NCBI GenBank assembly: GCA_026004655.1
Contig: BPJO01000011.1
Location: forward strand, 62,001-126,000
Origin: Phycisphaerae bacterium
Lineage (GTDB): Bacteria > Planctomycetota > Phycisphaerae > Tepidisphaerales > Tepidisphaeraceae
Direction of reading: 5' to 3'
Length of the DNA stretch: 64,000 nucleotides
The notes below the pieces were generated by a model. The model searched no databases, was not told the origin of the DNA, and saw only the letters and a program-made list of their open reading frames with translations. The position numbers and the translations under genes were made by a program. Below, piece by piece: positions 38,059 to 46,825 of this stretch; positions within the stretch are counted from its first letter, which is position 1, and every line of letters starts with the position of its first letter.

Positions 38059-39532
38059 GGGATTTGACTCCGGGTATCAAAGGCGAGGAATAAACCATCC
38101 GAACCACTCGGTCGGCGACCGCGCCGCAATAAAAACCGTGTAAGGCATGGATCCGAAATGCTCGTCCGCGCGGCGAACGTGACAACACCGCTAAAAAGGC
38201 GTGCATCAGAATCAACAACATGACCGATACCACCACTGATGCCCCGCTGATCCAGCCTAACACGCCCGACGGAATCACGACCTGTTCAAACGAAGGGGCA
38301 TAAAAAACCGTTGCCCCCCGATACATCCCCACTGCCAACACCGAAACGCCGAGGGTGATGAAAACCGTTACCAGCGCCCGTTTGATCGTCGGACAAGACA
38401 TCACGACCGGCCAGACCTGCGCCAGCGCCAACGCCAGAACGACCATCAAAGCGGCTTCTCCGGGATGATGCAGCACGTCCAATCCGATCATCCATGCGGA
38501 TGCTCCCAAACACACCCCTGCAAACATTGTGCCAATCCCGACCCAGCTCAGATGCTTCCCTGGGGGTAATGGTCGGAACACGCTCTGGGCGGGCACCCAA
38601 CCACTAGCGAGGAAGTTCCAAGCTTTGTACAACCCGTGTCCCACAATATGAAGCACGGCTGCGGGAAACACGCATAAACCCAGTTGAATCATCATGAATC
38701 CCATTTGACTGACGGTCGACCAAGCCAATGTCCGTTTGATGTTGGTTTGGGCCCACATCGAAACCATGCCCAAAATGGCTGTGAAGACGCCTACGCTAAT
38801 CAGCAGAATGACTGCGACGGGGGTTACCGAGATCACCGGAGCAAACTTCAACAGCAATGCCCCGCCTGCATTGATGATCCCCGCATGCATCAAAGCCGAT
38901 ACCGGTGTCGGGGCTTCCATGGTCTCGGGTAACCAACTGTGGAACGGGAACTGCGCCGACTTGGTCAACGCAGCGATCACCACCAACACCCCCACCGTTT
39001 GCACACCCGACGTATGGGGGTTTTGCATCGCTTGGGACAGGAACAAACTCAGGTCTGTCGTCCCGTACCCGATGGCTACGATGAGGATCGCACTGATCAG
39101 GGCAACATCCCCGAGTCGGCTGATCAGAAACTTCTTCCGGGCAGGGGGAAGGGCTTCGGGACGATCGGCGTAATGGGTCAACAGCTTGTGCAATCCCAAA
39201 CCGGTCAGCATCCAGGTGGCCCACAGAAGTATCAGATTTCCCGACAACATCAGTAGCATCGCCGACACCACCGCCAACGCGTGCCAAACCAGAAACCGGA
39301 CTTGGCCTGGTTCTCCTAACAAATATCTTCTGGAAAACCGGAACGTGACGGCTCCGACCAAGGTCACCAACAACGCGAGTGTAGTGGAGAGTCGATCCAC
39401 GTGGTGACCGAACCCGATCCACTCATCATTCGTGATCCCGGTCCAGATCAAACCGACTGCAGAGACCCCGGACAACCCCCAAAGTATTACTTCGGTCCAC
39501 CGACCCGGCATCTTCAAAGACATGTTCGACAT
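38051..39532 (-). CDS. dabB: DabB, NuoL/MrpA-like membrane subunit of the DAB complex
   Basis: Polytopic protein of 493 residues from the proton-translocating NuoL/ND5 family, the membrane partner of DabA. It has about 13 membrane helices. The central helix set includes LTKSAQFPFHSWLPETMEAPTPVSALMHAGIINAG in two adjoining segments, with the conserved Lys and His of antiporter-like subunits, and a later KRTLAWSTVSQMGFM motif. No other Nuo gene is nearby, which excludes complex I. The start MSNMSLKM was chosen because a longer frame reaches into the promoter gap; MSLKM at 39523 is the alternative. It is first in the dabBA pair. Confidence 0.92.
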   Translation of the reverse strand: MSNMSLKMPGRWTEVILWGLSGVSAVGLIWTGITNDEWIGFGHHVDRLSTTLALLVTLVGAVTFRFSRRYLLGEPGQVRFLVWHALAVVSAMLLMLSGNLILLWATWMLTGLGLHKLLTHYADRPEALPPARKKFLISRLGDVALISAILIVAIGYGTTDLSLFLSQAMQNPHTSGVQTVGVLVVIAALTKSAQFPFHSWLPETMEAPTPVSALMHAGIINAGGALLLKFAPVISVTPVAVILLISVGVFTAILGMVSMWAQTNIKRTLAWSTVSQMGFMMIQLGLCVFPAAVLHIVGHGLYKAWNFLASGWVPAQSVFRPLPPGKHLSWVGIGTMFAGVCLGASAWMIGLDVLHHPGEAALMVVLALALAQVWPVVMSCPTIKRALVTVFITLGVSVLAVGMYRGATVFYAPSFEQVVIPSGVLGWISGASVVVSVMLLILMHAFLAVLSRSPRGRAFRIHALHGFYCGAVADRVVRMVYSSPLIPGVKSHA

Positions 39533-39551
39533 ACGTTTCCTACTTCCCAAT

Positions 39552-39605
39552 ATACGACATCTAATATGCGATATTTTTGTCGCTAATTGTTTATCGTCAA
39601 TCAAA
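39552..39605 (-). promoter_or_regulatory. Candidate operator upstream of dabB
   Basis: Contains the words ATACGACA (39552-39559) and CGTCAATCAAA (39595-39605), read on the plus strand. Both words recur in the same order upstream of the neighbouring regulator gene, and both copies lie 20-75 bases from a start codon. Probably bound by the winged-helix regulator. The rest of the 126-base gap is A/T-rich. Confidence 0.45.
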
Positions 39606-39658
39606 CTTCGTGTCAAGGATTCGAAAATTTCATCCGAAAAATTGCTTTAAAGCCTTTT

Positions 39659-39970
39659 CTATAAACGCTTTACAGAATATCTGATGATCAGGTCTAATAA
39701 ATCTCCCACCGTTCGATGCGATTCAATCGGATGTCGAAGAGGCTGATCGGGGTGAATGATATAAGCATTCTGTCGTCCGATACGTTGTCTTTCTAAGACC
39801 CCTGCCGACTCTAGGTCGGCCACGATCCGTTGGACGGCTCGTTCGGTAATCCCCACTTTCAAAGCCACTTCTCGGAGTTTGATCTGAGGATTGGAAGCAA
39901 TCAGGATCAACACGTGTGAATGGTTGCTTAGGAAAGTCCACGTATGCGGTTTTTCGGTGGGATCGGACAT
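39659..39970 (-). CDS. Winged-helix transcriptional regulator (MarR/ArsR-like), probable dab regulator
   Basis: DNA-binding protein of 103 residues. The helix-turn-helix runs [30 protein letters not shown] in two adjoining pieces (about 32-60), followed by a wing [14 protein letters not shown]. The rest is too short for a sensor domain; no metal-binding cysteine cluster is seen. The start at 39970 is preceded by GGAGAA; a Met at 40018 gives a less likely leader. It stands immediately upstream of dabB on the same strand, with shared sequence words in both upstream regions, so regulation of the carbon transporter and of itself is inferred. Confidence 0.75.
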   Translation of the reverse strand: MSDPTEKPHTWTFLSNHSHVLILIASNPQIKLREVALKVGITERAVQRIVADLESAGVLERQRIGRQNAYIIHPDQPLRHPIESHRTVGDLLDLIIRYSVKRL

Positions 39971-39997
39971 TTTTTCTCCGGTTGAACATATCATGAC

Positions 39998-40067
39998 ATA
40001 CGACACAAAATACGTCAATCAAAAGTCGCCAATTTATTTTCCGGTTGTTTCCTTTCATCTTGATTGA
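39998..40067. promoter_or_regulatory. Regulatory region between the dab regulator and trpD
   Basis: Carries a second copy of ATACGACA (39998-40005) and CGTCAATCAAA (40013-40023). TCAATCAA at 40015-40022 also pairs with an inverted copy TTGATTGA at 40060-40067. This fits a dimer-binding operator controlling the divergent regulator/dab and perhaps trpD transcripts. Binding is inferred. Confidence 0.45.
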
Positions 40068-40112
40068 AAACCGCTTTCCACGAGGGAATGAACCGGATAG
40101 CATCCTGATTTC

Positions 40113-41117
40113 ATGCGCGATTGTTTGCACAAGCTCATTCGTCGACAGGACTTATCTCGTCAAGAGACGAAACAGGCGTTTGAACAGATCATGAGCGGAC
40201 AGGTCTCCGATGCTCTGATTGGTGGATTTCTTGTGGGAATCGCCACCAAAGGCGTCTGTTTGGAAGAACTCATCGGGGCTTGTTCGGTCATGCGAGAAAA
40301 GGTTATCCCTATTCCAGTGGTGGATGATTCTGTGATCTTGGACACCTGTGGGACCGGTGGGGATGTCAAAGGGACTTTTAACATCTCCACGATGGCTGCG
40401 ATTCTGGTCGCAGCCTGCGGGGTAAAAGTCGTGAAGCACGGCAACCGATCGGCCAGCAGCCGGTCCGGGTCTGCTGACGTTTTGGAGCATCTGGGGGTTC
40501 GGTTAGATCTCGGTCCCGAGCAACTGGCTCGGTGTCTGGATGAAGTGGGGATCTGTTTTGCCTTTGCGCGGAATCATCATCCTGCGATGAAACATGTCGC
40601 AGCAGCCCGTTCGACGTTGGGCATTCCGACGATTTTCAATCTGTTGGGTCCGCTGACCAATCCCGCGCGGGCACGGTATCAGTTATTGGGTGTGTTTTCT
40701 CAACCTTTGACCGAACTGTTAGCCGGAGTTTTGGCTGAAAACGGGAGCATCCGCGCGTGGGTTGTCCATTCCGAGGACGGGTTGGATGAACTTTCCACGT
40801 TGGGTCCGACCTATATCTGCGAAGTTCACGAAGGACAGACACGTTCCTGGAAACTGGATCCTTCGTCGTTGGGTTTGCCCCGGGCCTGCTTGTCGGACCT
40901 GCAGGTGGATTCGGTCGAAGCCTCGGCCGAGGCGATTCGACAAATCGTGGATAACAGACCCGGTCCCAAACGGGATATCGCCATGCTCAACGCCGCTGCA
41001 GGTCTGGTCATTACTGGACAGGCAAAGGATCTGTCGAACGGATTGGAACAGGTCGATCAAGCAATCCGGTCCGGAAAGGCACGTCGGACGCTGGAACGTC
41101 TGGTACAATTTGCCTGA
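40113..41117 (+). CDS. trpD: Anthranilate phosphoribosyltransferase
   Basis: Second enzyme of tryptophan synthesis from chorismate: it joins anthranilate and PRPP. 334 residues, normal length. Motifs: the PRPP loop DTCGTGGDVKGTFNIST, the KHGNRSASSRSGSAD loop, the NLLGPLTNPARA segment, and the two acidic metal positions in GLDEL. The gene stands alone; other trp genes are not in the window. It is followed 9 bases later by a membrane glycosyltransferase gene and may be co-transcribed with it by chance of layout. Confidence 0.96.
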   Translation: MRDCLHKLIRRQDLSRQETKQAFEQIMSGQVSDALIGGFLVGIATKGVCLEELIGACSVMREKVIPIPVVDDSVILDTCGTGGDVKGTFNISTMAAILVAACGVKVVKHGNRSASSRSGSADVLEHLGVRLDLGPEQLARCLDEVGICFAFARNHHPAMKHVAAARSTLGIPTIFNLLGPLTNPARARYQLLGVFSQPLTELLAGVLAENGSIRAWVVHSEDGLDELSTLGPTYICEVHEGQTRSWKLDPSSLGLPRACLSDLQVDSVEASAEAIRQIVDNRPGPKRDIAMLNAAAGLVITGQAKDLSNGLEQVDQAIRSGKARRTLERLVQFA

Positions 41118-41126
41118 AAGTTGCGC

Positions 41127-42989
41127 ATGACTGAAGGCAAATCTCTTTCTCCCCCTTCCGACTCGTTCATGACCCTGGATACGCCGTTCACTCAATGGTT
41201 GGTGCGCTGGCGATGGGTCTTTTTTTGTTTGTTGGGGGTTCTTGTGGTTTTGCCGTTTAACGGTCAATGGCGAATCGGTCTGGACAGTGCGCTGTACCGT
41301 GGGGTGGCGGAAAATCTGGTCAACGGTAAAGGATACGTCTTTGCCGGTCTTCCCCAGAGACAGATTTATCCGGGGCTACCGTTTTTGCTAGCAGGGTTTC
41401 ACAAAATAACCGGAGATAACAACATCGTACCGGTTTTGATATTCATGAATCTGTGTGCGTTCGGGGTGATCCTGGGCGTGTACGGGTTGATACGGGAAAG
41501 GTTCGCGACCTGGATCGCGGTGGTGGTAACCTGCGGGGTGGGATTGAATGTACGGTTCATCCAGCAGGCGCACGAGATCATGACCGACATGCCGTTTCTG
41601 CTGGGGGTCGTCCTGGCGATGCTCGGATGGGAATGGATAGGACACAACGACCGGAGGAAAAGACGTTTTGCGTACATGTTTTTTGGGGTCGGTTTGTTTC
41701 TGGCTGCGGTGATGCGTCCGACGTTCTGGGTGTTGGCGCTAGCTTTGGTGGTAACGTGTGTCTGGAACGTTTTCCGATATCGTCACAAGACAAGCCTGAT
41801 CGGTCTGGGCGTGTTGCTAGGCGTCGGACTGTTGTTTTCCGTGCTGGACCCACGGTTCGTCGGGATCAACCTGCTGAAAGGGGGATACGAAAGAGAGTTT
41901 TTGTCCCTCGTCGTGCAGTTCCAAGAAAGGGCACAGATGAACTTCCTGAAGCTGTTAACCCAGGAACTGCCCGAATCTTTTTTTGCCGAAACGCTGACCT
42001 ATTTCGCCTTTCCGGCTGTGACGTTGATCCTCGGCGGTTCTCTGATGGTCTGGTGGCGAAAACCGTTGTGGGGGATGCAGGTCTTTATTCTGCTTCTGGT
42101 GATGCTGGTGCTTTCGGACGTGCCGCGGTATCTGCTGATGGTGCTACCGACAATGTGGTTGGGTTACGTGCTGGTGTTGTTATGGTTGACCCAGCGGTTC
42201 AAACCCAAATACCGGGATTGGACATTGTTCACGATGTTCAGTCTGGTCAACTTTCTGAATCTGGGCGGATATGCGCGTTTGTTGTATGAACAGCATTACG
42301 GGAACTTTTTAGACACCTATCGGGACGGGAGCTTTCGCAAGCAGATCAAGATGGCGGAACTCGTCCGACAAAAGGTGCCTGAAGATGCCGTGGTCGTAGG
42401 CCCCCATGCCAATATCCTGGCGTATTTGAGTGGTCGTCAGGTCCGAAGCGGTCGGATCATGGGGTTGGAATGGGGAGCTGTGTCGAAGTATCCGAGATTG
42501 GTGGCCAAGCATAACCCGACTTACCTGATCGGTCCGGTAAACGAGCTGGCCGCCAAGGACAAACCGGTAGCCAGGCTGGTCTCCGTAGGAGTGATCCGAC
42601 CGGTTGCTTTTATTGGAAAAATTGATGACCCCAAGGGAACACTCTGGTTAACCACCTGCGAAGTGGTGATCCCTGAAACCCTCTGGACACAGTTGCCCGA
42701 TACTCGTCCTCGAATTGATATGCCTCGTCCGTCTCGAAGACCTTCTTTGACGCCGGAAGAAATTGCCCGTAGGGAACTCAAAGCCCGACGAGCAAGAAAA
42801 GAACTTCGCGCCCGACGAGAACGCAAAGCCATCCGTGCCGCCCGTGAGGCCGCCCGACAATCAGCAACCCAGCCGACCACTCAACCATCTTCGACTTCTC
42901 CGATTCTTCCTACCCAGCCCGTTTCCCGGTGGTCGGTTCCTCTGGATCGTCTAGGGGCGCTTTGGATCAACGATACAATGACATCATGA
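41127..42989 (+). CDS. ArnT/PMT-type membrane glycosyltransferase (GT39/GT83-like) with Arg-rich tail
   Basis: Integral membrane protein of 620 residues with 10-12 helices. The first periplasmic loop holds the acidic motif LDSALYRGVAENLVNGKGY and a later HEIMTDMPF, which is the usual pattern of polyprenyl-phosphate-dependent glycosyltransferases. After the last helix comes a globular part (about 400-520), and then a strongly basic segment built from RR, KARRARKELRARRERK blocks (about 535-575), ending in a TQP-rich stretch. Donor and acceptor sugar cannot be read. ATG at 41127 was preferred to a TTG 6 bases upstream. Its stop overlaps the next start (ATGA). Confidence 0.72.
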   Translation: MTEGKSLSPPSDSFMTLDTPFTQWLVRWRWVFFCLLGVLVVLPFNGQWRIGLDSALYRGVAENLVNGKGYVFAGLPQRQIYPGLPFLLAGFHKITGDNNIVPVLIFMNLCAFGVILGVYGLIRERFATWIAVVVTCGVGLNVRFIQQAHEIMTDMPFLLGVVLAMLGWEWIGHNDRRKRRFAYMFFGVGLFLAAVMRPTFWVLALALVVTCVWNVFRYRHKTSLIGLGVLLGVGLLFSVLDPRFVGINLLKGGYEREFLSLVVQFQERAQMNFLKLLTQELPESFFAETLTYFAFPAVTLILGGSLMVWWRKPLWGMQVFILLLVMLVLSDVPRYLLMVLPTMWLGYVLVLLWLTQRFKPKYRDWTLFTMFSLVNFLNLGGYARLLYEQHYGNFLDTYRDGSFRKQIKMAELVRQKVPEDAVVVGPHANILAYLSGRQVRSGRIMGLEWGAVSKYPRLVAKHNPTYLIGPVNELAAKDKPVARLVSVGVIRPVAFIGKIDDPKGTLWLTTCEVVIPETLWTQLPDTRPRIDMPRPSRRPSLTPEEIARRELKARRARKELRARRERKAIRAAREAARQSATQPTTQPSSTSPILPTQPVSRWSVPLDRLGALWINDTMTS

Positions 42990-43456
42990 TCGAGTATCAG
43001 GAAGTCCCGGTCGATCGGATCCTTTGCCTAAGACATAAGCTGCTGCGCGACGGTTTGCCAGCCGAATCAGCGCGTTTTGAAGCAGACGACGACCCGCAAA
43101 CCGTTCATTGGGCCGCTGTCGTTAACGGTCGAGTCATCGGGTGCGTCAGTCTCGTGTTGCAGGCGTTGGAAGGACAACCCGCCTGGCAGCTGCGTGGAAT
43201 GGCCGTGCTTCAAGAGTTTCAACGGCGAGGGATCGGAAGCCAACTGCTCCGACGTACCGAAGAACACGTCATTCGTCATGCCCCGCCCGGTTTGATCTGG
43301 TGCAACGCCCGCGAACAGGCGGTGGGGTTTTACCAACGACACGGATGGAAGATCATTTCCGACAGGTTTGATATCCCCACCGCAGGCGCTCATTACCGAA
43401 TGCTCAAGCGGCTCGTGCCGGCGCATGAGTCGTATCCTCCGGGGAACCCGGTTTAA
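42986..43456 (+). CDS. GNAT family N-acetyltransferase (ElaA/YjcF-like)
   Basis: Small acetyltransferase of 156 residues. The acetyl-CoA loop is visible in QEFQRRGIGSQLLRRTEEH with the preceding strand WQLRGMAV; the C-terminal QAVGFYQRHGWKIISDRF is also typical. It begins inside the ATGA overlap with the glycosyltransferase gene; a TACAAT hexamer 6 bases upstream could also give an own leaderless transcript. Its 3' end overlaps the terC end by 53 bases in convergent orientation. Acetyl acceptor unknown. Confidence 0.82.
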   Translation: MIEYQEVPVDRILCLRHKLLRDGLPAESARFEADDDPQTVHWAAVVNGRVIGCVSLVLQALEGQPAWQLRGMAVLQEFQRRGIGSQLLRRTEEHVIRHAPPGLIWCNAREQAVGFYQRHGWKIISDRFDIPTAGAHYRMLKRLVPAHESYPPGNPV

Positions 43457-44603
43457 AGATCGACGCGATCACCGCCAATCCCAGAACGCCGCAGACTACC
43501 GCCAGGCTTACAAATGGATCAATCTTGATGCTCTTTTGAGCCGTCATACCAATAACATCCAGATAAGGCGGTACGCTCAACAGAAGCAGTTTGCCCCCCA
43601 CAAATCCAAGGATCAGGATCAACGCCGGTTTAAGATACCGGAACCGCGTGATCAACGCTGCAAGACAGAAATACAAAGCGCGAAGCCCCAAAATGGCAAA
43701 GATGTTGCTGGTAAAGACAATGAACGGGTCGGGAGTAATCGCGAAAATGGCCGGGATCGAGTCCACCGCGAACACAAGATCCGTAATCTCGACCATGATC
43801 AGCGCCAAAAACAACGGGGTAATTGCAAGAACGGTCGGTCGGGTCCGATCGGGTTTGGTATTTCCGACGTCCTCGTACTTTCCGCCAATGGTTTGTGCCT
43901 CCAGCTCACTTTTTTCCACCCGAACGAAGAACTTTTGTCCGTGATAGACCGGTGTGACCGGATAAAAACGTTTGACCAGTCGGACGATCGGATTCTTGGA
44001 CGGGTCGGACTCGCTTTTGACGATCATCATCTTCAAGGCGGTAATCAATAAGAAAAGCCCGAAGAAAATCAGAATCCATTGATACGCCATGATCAGTTCT
44101 CCGCCGATCCCGATCATGATCCCGCGCATTACCAAAGCCCCAATAATCCCCCAGAACAATACCCGGTGCTGATACTTGTTCGGGATCGCAAAAAACCCGA
44201 AGATCATGGCGATCACGAAAATATTGTCCATCGCCAGGGATTTTTCGACCACATAACCCGTCAGATATTGAACGGTCGCGGTCCATCCGGTCACCTCCCC
44301 GTAGACGATCAGCGGGGCATTCGGATCAGAGGCTGCCTGAGGGTTGTACATTCGGGTCTGAACCCCCAAGCCCAACCAATGATGCTCGTACCCGAAATAG
44401 ATGAAAACAGAAAAAAGTAGCCCCAACGTCACCCAGACCACCGACCACCCGGCAGCTTCTTTCATCGAAATCTCATGGGCATGACGATGAAAAACCCCCA
44501 AATCCAAAGCCAGAAAACCGATGACCAGCAGAATGAAACCCGCATAGGCGACAAACAACAAATTCCCCTCTGGACCGCTTGCGGTTAGCAATAAATCTGT
44601 CAT
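43404..44603 (-). CDS. TerC/Alx family integral membrane protein (probable metal exporter)
   Basis: Polytopic inner-membrane protein of 399 residues with the TerC pattern: acidic helix motifs FLALDLGVF, SLAMDNIFVIAMIFGFF and TDLVFAVDSIPAIFAIT. The family includes Alx and TerC, linked to manganese homeostasis and metallation of exported enzymes. The usual length is 320-350; here a cytosolic loop after helix 2 is longer. The start at 44603 was chosen over a TTG at 44630. The 198 bases to the next gene were searched for the manganese yybP-ykoY riboswitch that often precedes such genes, without success. It converges on the GNAT gene. Confidence 0.88.
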   Translation of the reverse strand: MTDLLLTASGPEGNLLFVAYAGFILLVIGFLALDLGVFHRHAHEISMKEAAGWSVVWVTLGLLFSVFIYFGYEHHWLGLGVQTRMYNPQAASDPNAPLIVYGEVTGWTATVQYLTGYVVEKSLAMDNIFVIAMIFGFFAIPNKYQHRVLFWGIIGALVMRGIMIGIGGELIMAYQWILIFFGLFLLITALKMMIVKSESDPSKNPIVRLVKRFYPVTPVYHGQKFFVRVEKSELEAQTIGGKYEDVGNTKPDRTRPTVLAITPLFLALIMVEITDLVFAVDSIPAIFAITPDPFIVFTSNIFAILGLRALYFCLAALITRFRYLKPALILILGFVGGKLLLLSVPPYLDVIGMTAQKSIKIDPFVSLAVVCGVLGLAVIASIFKPGSPEDTTHAPARAA

Positions 44604-44801
44604 ACCCAACACCTGAATTATTTGGTTCAAACTAGACCGTCATTAAGGTCGTGCGCTTAGTATAGGGAGTATTTCGGCAACTTGAGGATTCCAAAGATCG
44701 AAAAAGGTTATAGTCACCTTCGCATACGAACCAATTTCCCTCTCATCCTTTGATGATTCAAAATGGACTTCTGGGTCTTGATAAGATGAAAAAACGGGTT
44801 T

Positions 44802-45917
44802 CTAGACCAGTGACAACAGGATGTCACACCCTTGAAGTAGTTTGTCGTCGGTGGTGGCGTAGGAGATCCGGAAATGGGTGTCACGTTCGGAAAAGACATT
44901 TCCGGGGATGATCAGGACATTGTTGGCGATGGCTTGTTCGACAAACGCCGATGCCGACATACCGTCGGGAACTTTGGGGAAGATATAAAATGCGCCACCC
45001 GGCTTTTGGATCTCGAACTTTTGGGACAACTTGGAATAAACCAGGTCTCGTTTTCGACGATAGGACTCGACCGACCGACTCATATCGACATCCAAAGCTG
45101 CCAACGCGCCTTCCTGGAAAGGGGACGGTGCACAGACAAAGGTGTATTGCTGCAATTTGGTCATCTGCGAAATGATTTCCGCGGGACCACACGCATAACC
45201 AACACGCCACCCTGTCATCGCGTACGACTTTGAGAACCCACGAACCACCAGCGTGTTGTCATACAGACTCAAAGGAGAATAGACACGGTTTTCACGAGAA
45301 ACGTCGTATAAAAACGGTTCGTAAATCTCGTCCGACAGGATCAGCAGATTATGCTTCCTCGCGATCCGGACAGCCTGTTCGATCTGCTGCGGGGTCATCA
45401 CCATCCCGGTCGGGTTGCTGGGTGAATTGAGGATCAGCATTTTGGTTTTCGGGGTGACCGCCTGTTCCACGCGATCTGCGGGAAACCCGAAATCCGGATA
45501 ACTATCCACGATCACCGACTTTCCCCCCGCCATCGTGATCAGGTGTTTGTACATCACGAAATAAGGGTCCAGAAAAATCGCTTCATCTCCCGGATCGATC
45601 ACCGACAGAATGGCCAGCAGAAGTGCACCGGAAACCCCGGAAGTGATTAACACTTCTCCCACGTCCTTGCCCATTTCCCGAGACAAATCCGCACGAAGCC
45701 TTTCCCGTAACGACGCAATCCCTTGGGTCTGGGTATAACGGTTGTGACCCGATTCGATGGCCCGGATGGCCGCCTGCTTACCCGGTTCAGGAACATCAAA
45801 ATCGGGCAATCCGATCGACAGATTGATCGGATCCTTCATCCGAGCGGCCAGGTCAAAAACCTTGCGGATGCCCGAAGCATCAATCGCTTCGGCGCGACGT
45901 GAGATCAGACGGGACAT
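44802..45917 (-). CDS. Class I/II PLP-dependent aminotransferase (AspC/AlaA-like)
   Basis: Aminotransferase of 371 residues. PLP lysine lies in RGFSKSYAMTGWRVGY; the N-terminal substrate segment INLSIGLPDFDVP, NSPSNPTGMVM, the DEIYEPFLYD strand, and the carboxylate Arg near the end (FRISYATTDDKL) are all in place. This is the pattern of aspartate/alanine-type aminotransferases, but exact amino donors cannot be told. GGGAG 6 bases before the ATG fixes the start. Downstream on the same strand is the terC gene about 200 bases away. Confidence 0.88.
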   Translation of the reverse strand: MSRLISRRAEAIDASGIRKVFDLAARMKDPINLSIGLPDFDVPEPGKQAAIRAIESGHNRYTQTQGIASLRERLRADLSREMGKDVGEVLITSGVSGALLLAILSVIDPGDEAIFLDPYFVMYKHLITMAGGKSVIVDSYPDFGFPADRVEQAVTPKTKMLILNSPSNPTGMVMTPQQIEQAVRIARKHNLLILSDEIYEPFLYDVSRENRVYSPLSLYDNTLVVRGFSKSYAMTGWRVGYACGPAEIISQMTKLQQYTFVCAPSPFQEGALAALDVDMSRSVESYRRKRDLVYSKLSQKFEIQKPGGAFYIFPKVPDGMSASAFVEQAIANNVLIIPGNVFSERDTHFRISYATTDDKLLQGCDILLSLV

Positions 45918-46040
45918 GCAACGCTCCCTGCGTGCAAACGGGTGACAAGGCAAAATGACTCAGACCGTGTCAACCGTTCTGTTTTTGCCCTGACACCCGT
46001 GGGGGTTAAGAAAATCGGTCCTGCAACGCGGTTGGTGATG

Positions 46041-46283
46041 TTATTTCTTGGCACCCTTGGCCGGGGCTGCGGGGGTAGCAGCGGCGTCACCCTCAGCCGC
46101 TTCCTTCTTAGACTTACCACCAACCACCAACTTGCGATTTCCCACCTTTGGAAGACCGAATACGCTTTTGCTCTCGTCCCACTTGCCTTGCTCAGCCAGC
46201 TTGGCTAGACGTTCTGCCCGGGACAACACGTTCCGGTGACGAACCAAACCGGTAGCACTTTTCAATGACGGATCCATCGACAT
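46041..46283 (-). CDS. PVC-type small basic protein (TIGR04137-like)
   Basis: Strongly basic protein of 80 residues: MSMDPSLKSATGLVRHRNVL, then SRAERLAKLAEQGKW, VFGLPKVGNRKLVVGGK and an Ala/Lys-rich tail. As I recall it, this pattern belongs to a small basic protein family confined to Planctomycetes, Verrucomicrobia and Chlamydiae (TIGR04137); the model was not run. The composition suggests RNA or ribosome association, which is an inference. GAGGTG upstream of the ATG supports the start. It is the best single taxonomic marker in the window. Confidence 0.85.
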   Translation of the reverse strand: MSMDPSLKSATGLVRHRNVLSRAERLAKLAEQGKWDESKSVFGLPKVGNRKLVVGGKSKKEAAEGDAAATPAAPAKGAKK

Positions 46284-46382
46284 AACACACCTCACGTGCA
46301 CAGGATGCAAAATCTCGAGCCTTGTACTGTATCACATCCGATCCGACGACGCAAATCCGCGATGTATTTTGGAATAAAGAAT

Positions 46383-46402
46383 TGTGGATAATTTGTGGAT
46401 AA
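46383..46402. other. Tandem pair of perfect DnaA boxes
   Basis: TGTGGATAA occurs at 46383-46391 and 46394-46402, 11 bases apart, about one helical turn, in the same orientation. This matches the DnaA 9-mer (TTATCCACA on the other strand). The pair lies between the divergent small-basic-protein and YjfB-like genes, 5.8 kb from the candidate origin next to dnaN. Confidence 0.6.
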
Positions 46403-46463
46403 CTCATTATCGGTCTTCGGGTCCGATGGATTCTCACGATTCGGTTGGTCGATACAATTCAGG

Positions 46464-46679
46464 ATGGATCTGGTTCAGAGCGTAATTGCGTTCAAGCAGT
46501 CCGAGTGGGTCGCCCGCGTGCAATATGCCTTGGCTGCGAAGATTTTAGACCAACAACAACAGACCGGAACCGCCGTGTTAAAGCTCCTGGATGCAGCCAA
46601 CCAGGGACTGACCCGTGCCTCAGACCCTCTGATGACAGCCACCACCGGTCTAGGGGCGCAACTGGATACCTACGGCTGA
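46464..46679 (+). CDS. Small YjfB-like putative motility protein
   Basis: Protein of 71 residues, predicted to form two helices: MDLVQSVIAFKQSEWVARVQ, then a Gln-rich stretch and ATTGLGAQLDTYG at the end. Size and pattern resemble the YjfB_motility family (short proteins placed with flagellar genes in Bacillus), but the similarity is weak and no flagellar gene lies in the window. A TACAAT hexamer ends 5 bases before the ATG, so the transcript may be leaderless. A Met further upstream (46395) would cover the DnaA boxes and is unlikely. Confidence 0.55.
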   Translation: MDLVQSVIAFKQSEWVARVQYALAAKILDQQQQTGTAVLKLLDAANQGLTRASDPLMTATTGLGAQLDTYG

Positions 46680-46741
46680 TTGACCTAACACCTTGACAGA
46701 TATTCACTTGTAAAAATCCTAGTTTTGCGCGTCGTAGACGA

Positions 46742-46799
46742 CCTTTGGCCCCATCCCGTTTCGGGGGTTAAAAGTTTGTGGTCAAAGGCTTGGTTTTTT
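46742..46799 (+). terminator. Probable intrinsic terminator before purM
   Basis: Stem CCTTTGGCC (46742-46750) pairs with GGTCAAAGG (46780-46788) with one G-U pair, enclosing a smaller CCC/GGG hairpin. TTGGTTTTTTG follows at 46790-46799. It would end the YjfB-like transcript and lies 27 bases before the purM start. Confidence 0.55.
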
Positions 46800-46825
46800 G
46801 ATCGGGCGGCTTCATACTCGTTTGC

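Noticed and set aside
40113-41117. trpD as thymidine phosphorylase
   Set aside because: The KHGNRS and GTGGD motifs with 334 residues and the lack of the thymidine phosphorylase C-terminal domain favour anthranilate phosphoribosyltransferase.
44604-44801. yybP-ykoY manganese riboswitch upstream of terC
   Set aside because: The conserved core of the aptamer could not be found on the coding strand; only ordinary A/T-rich sequence and a possible TATACT box.
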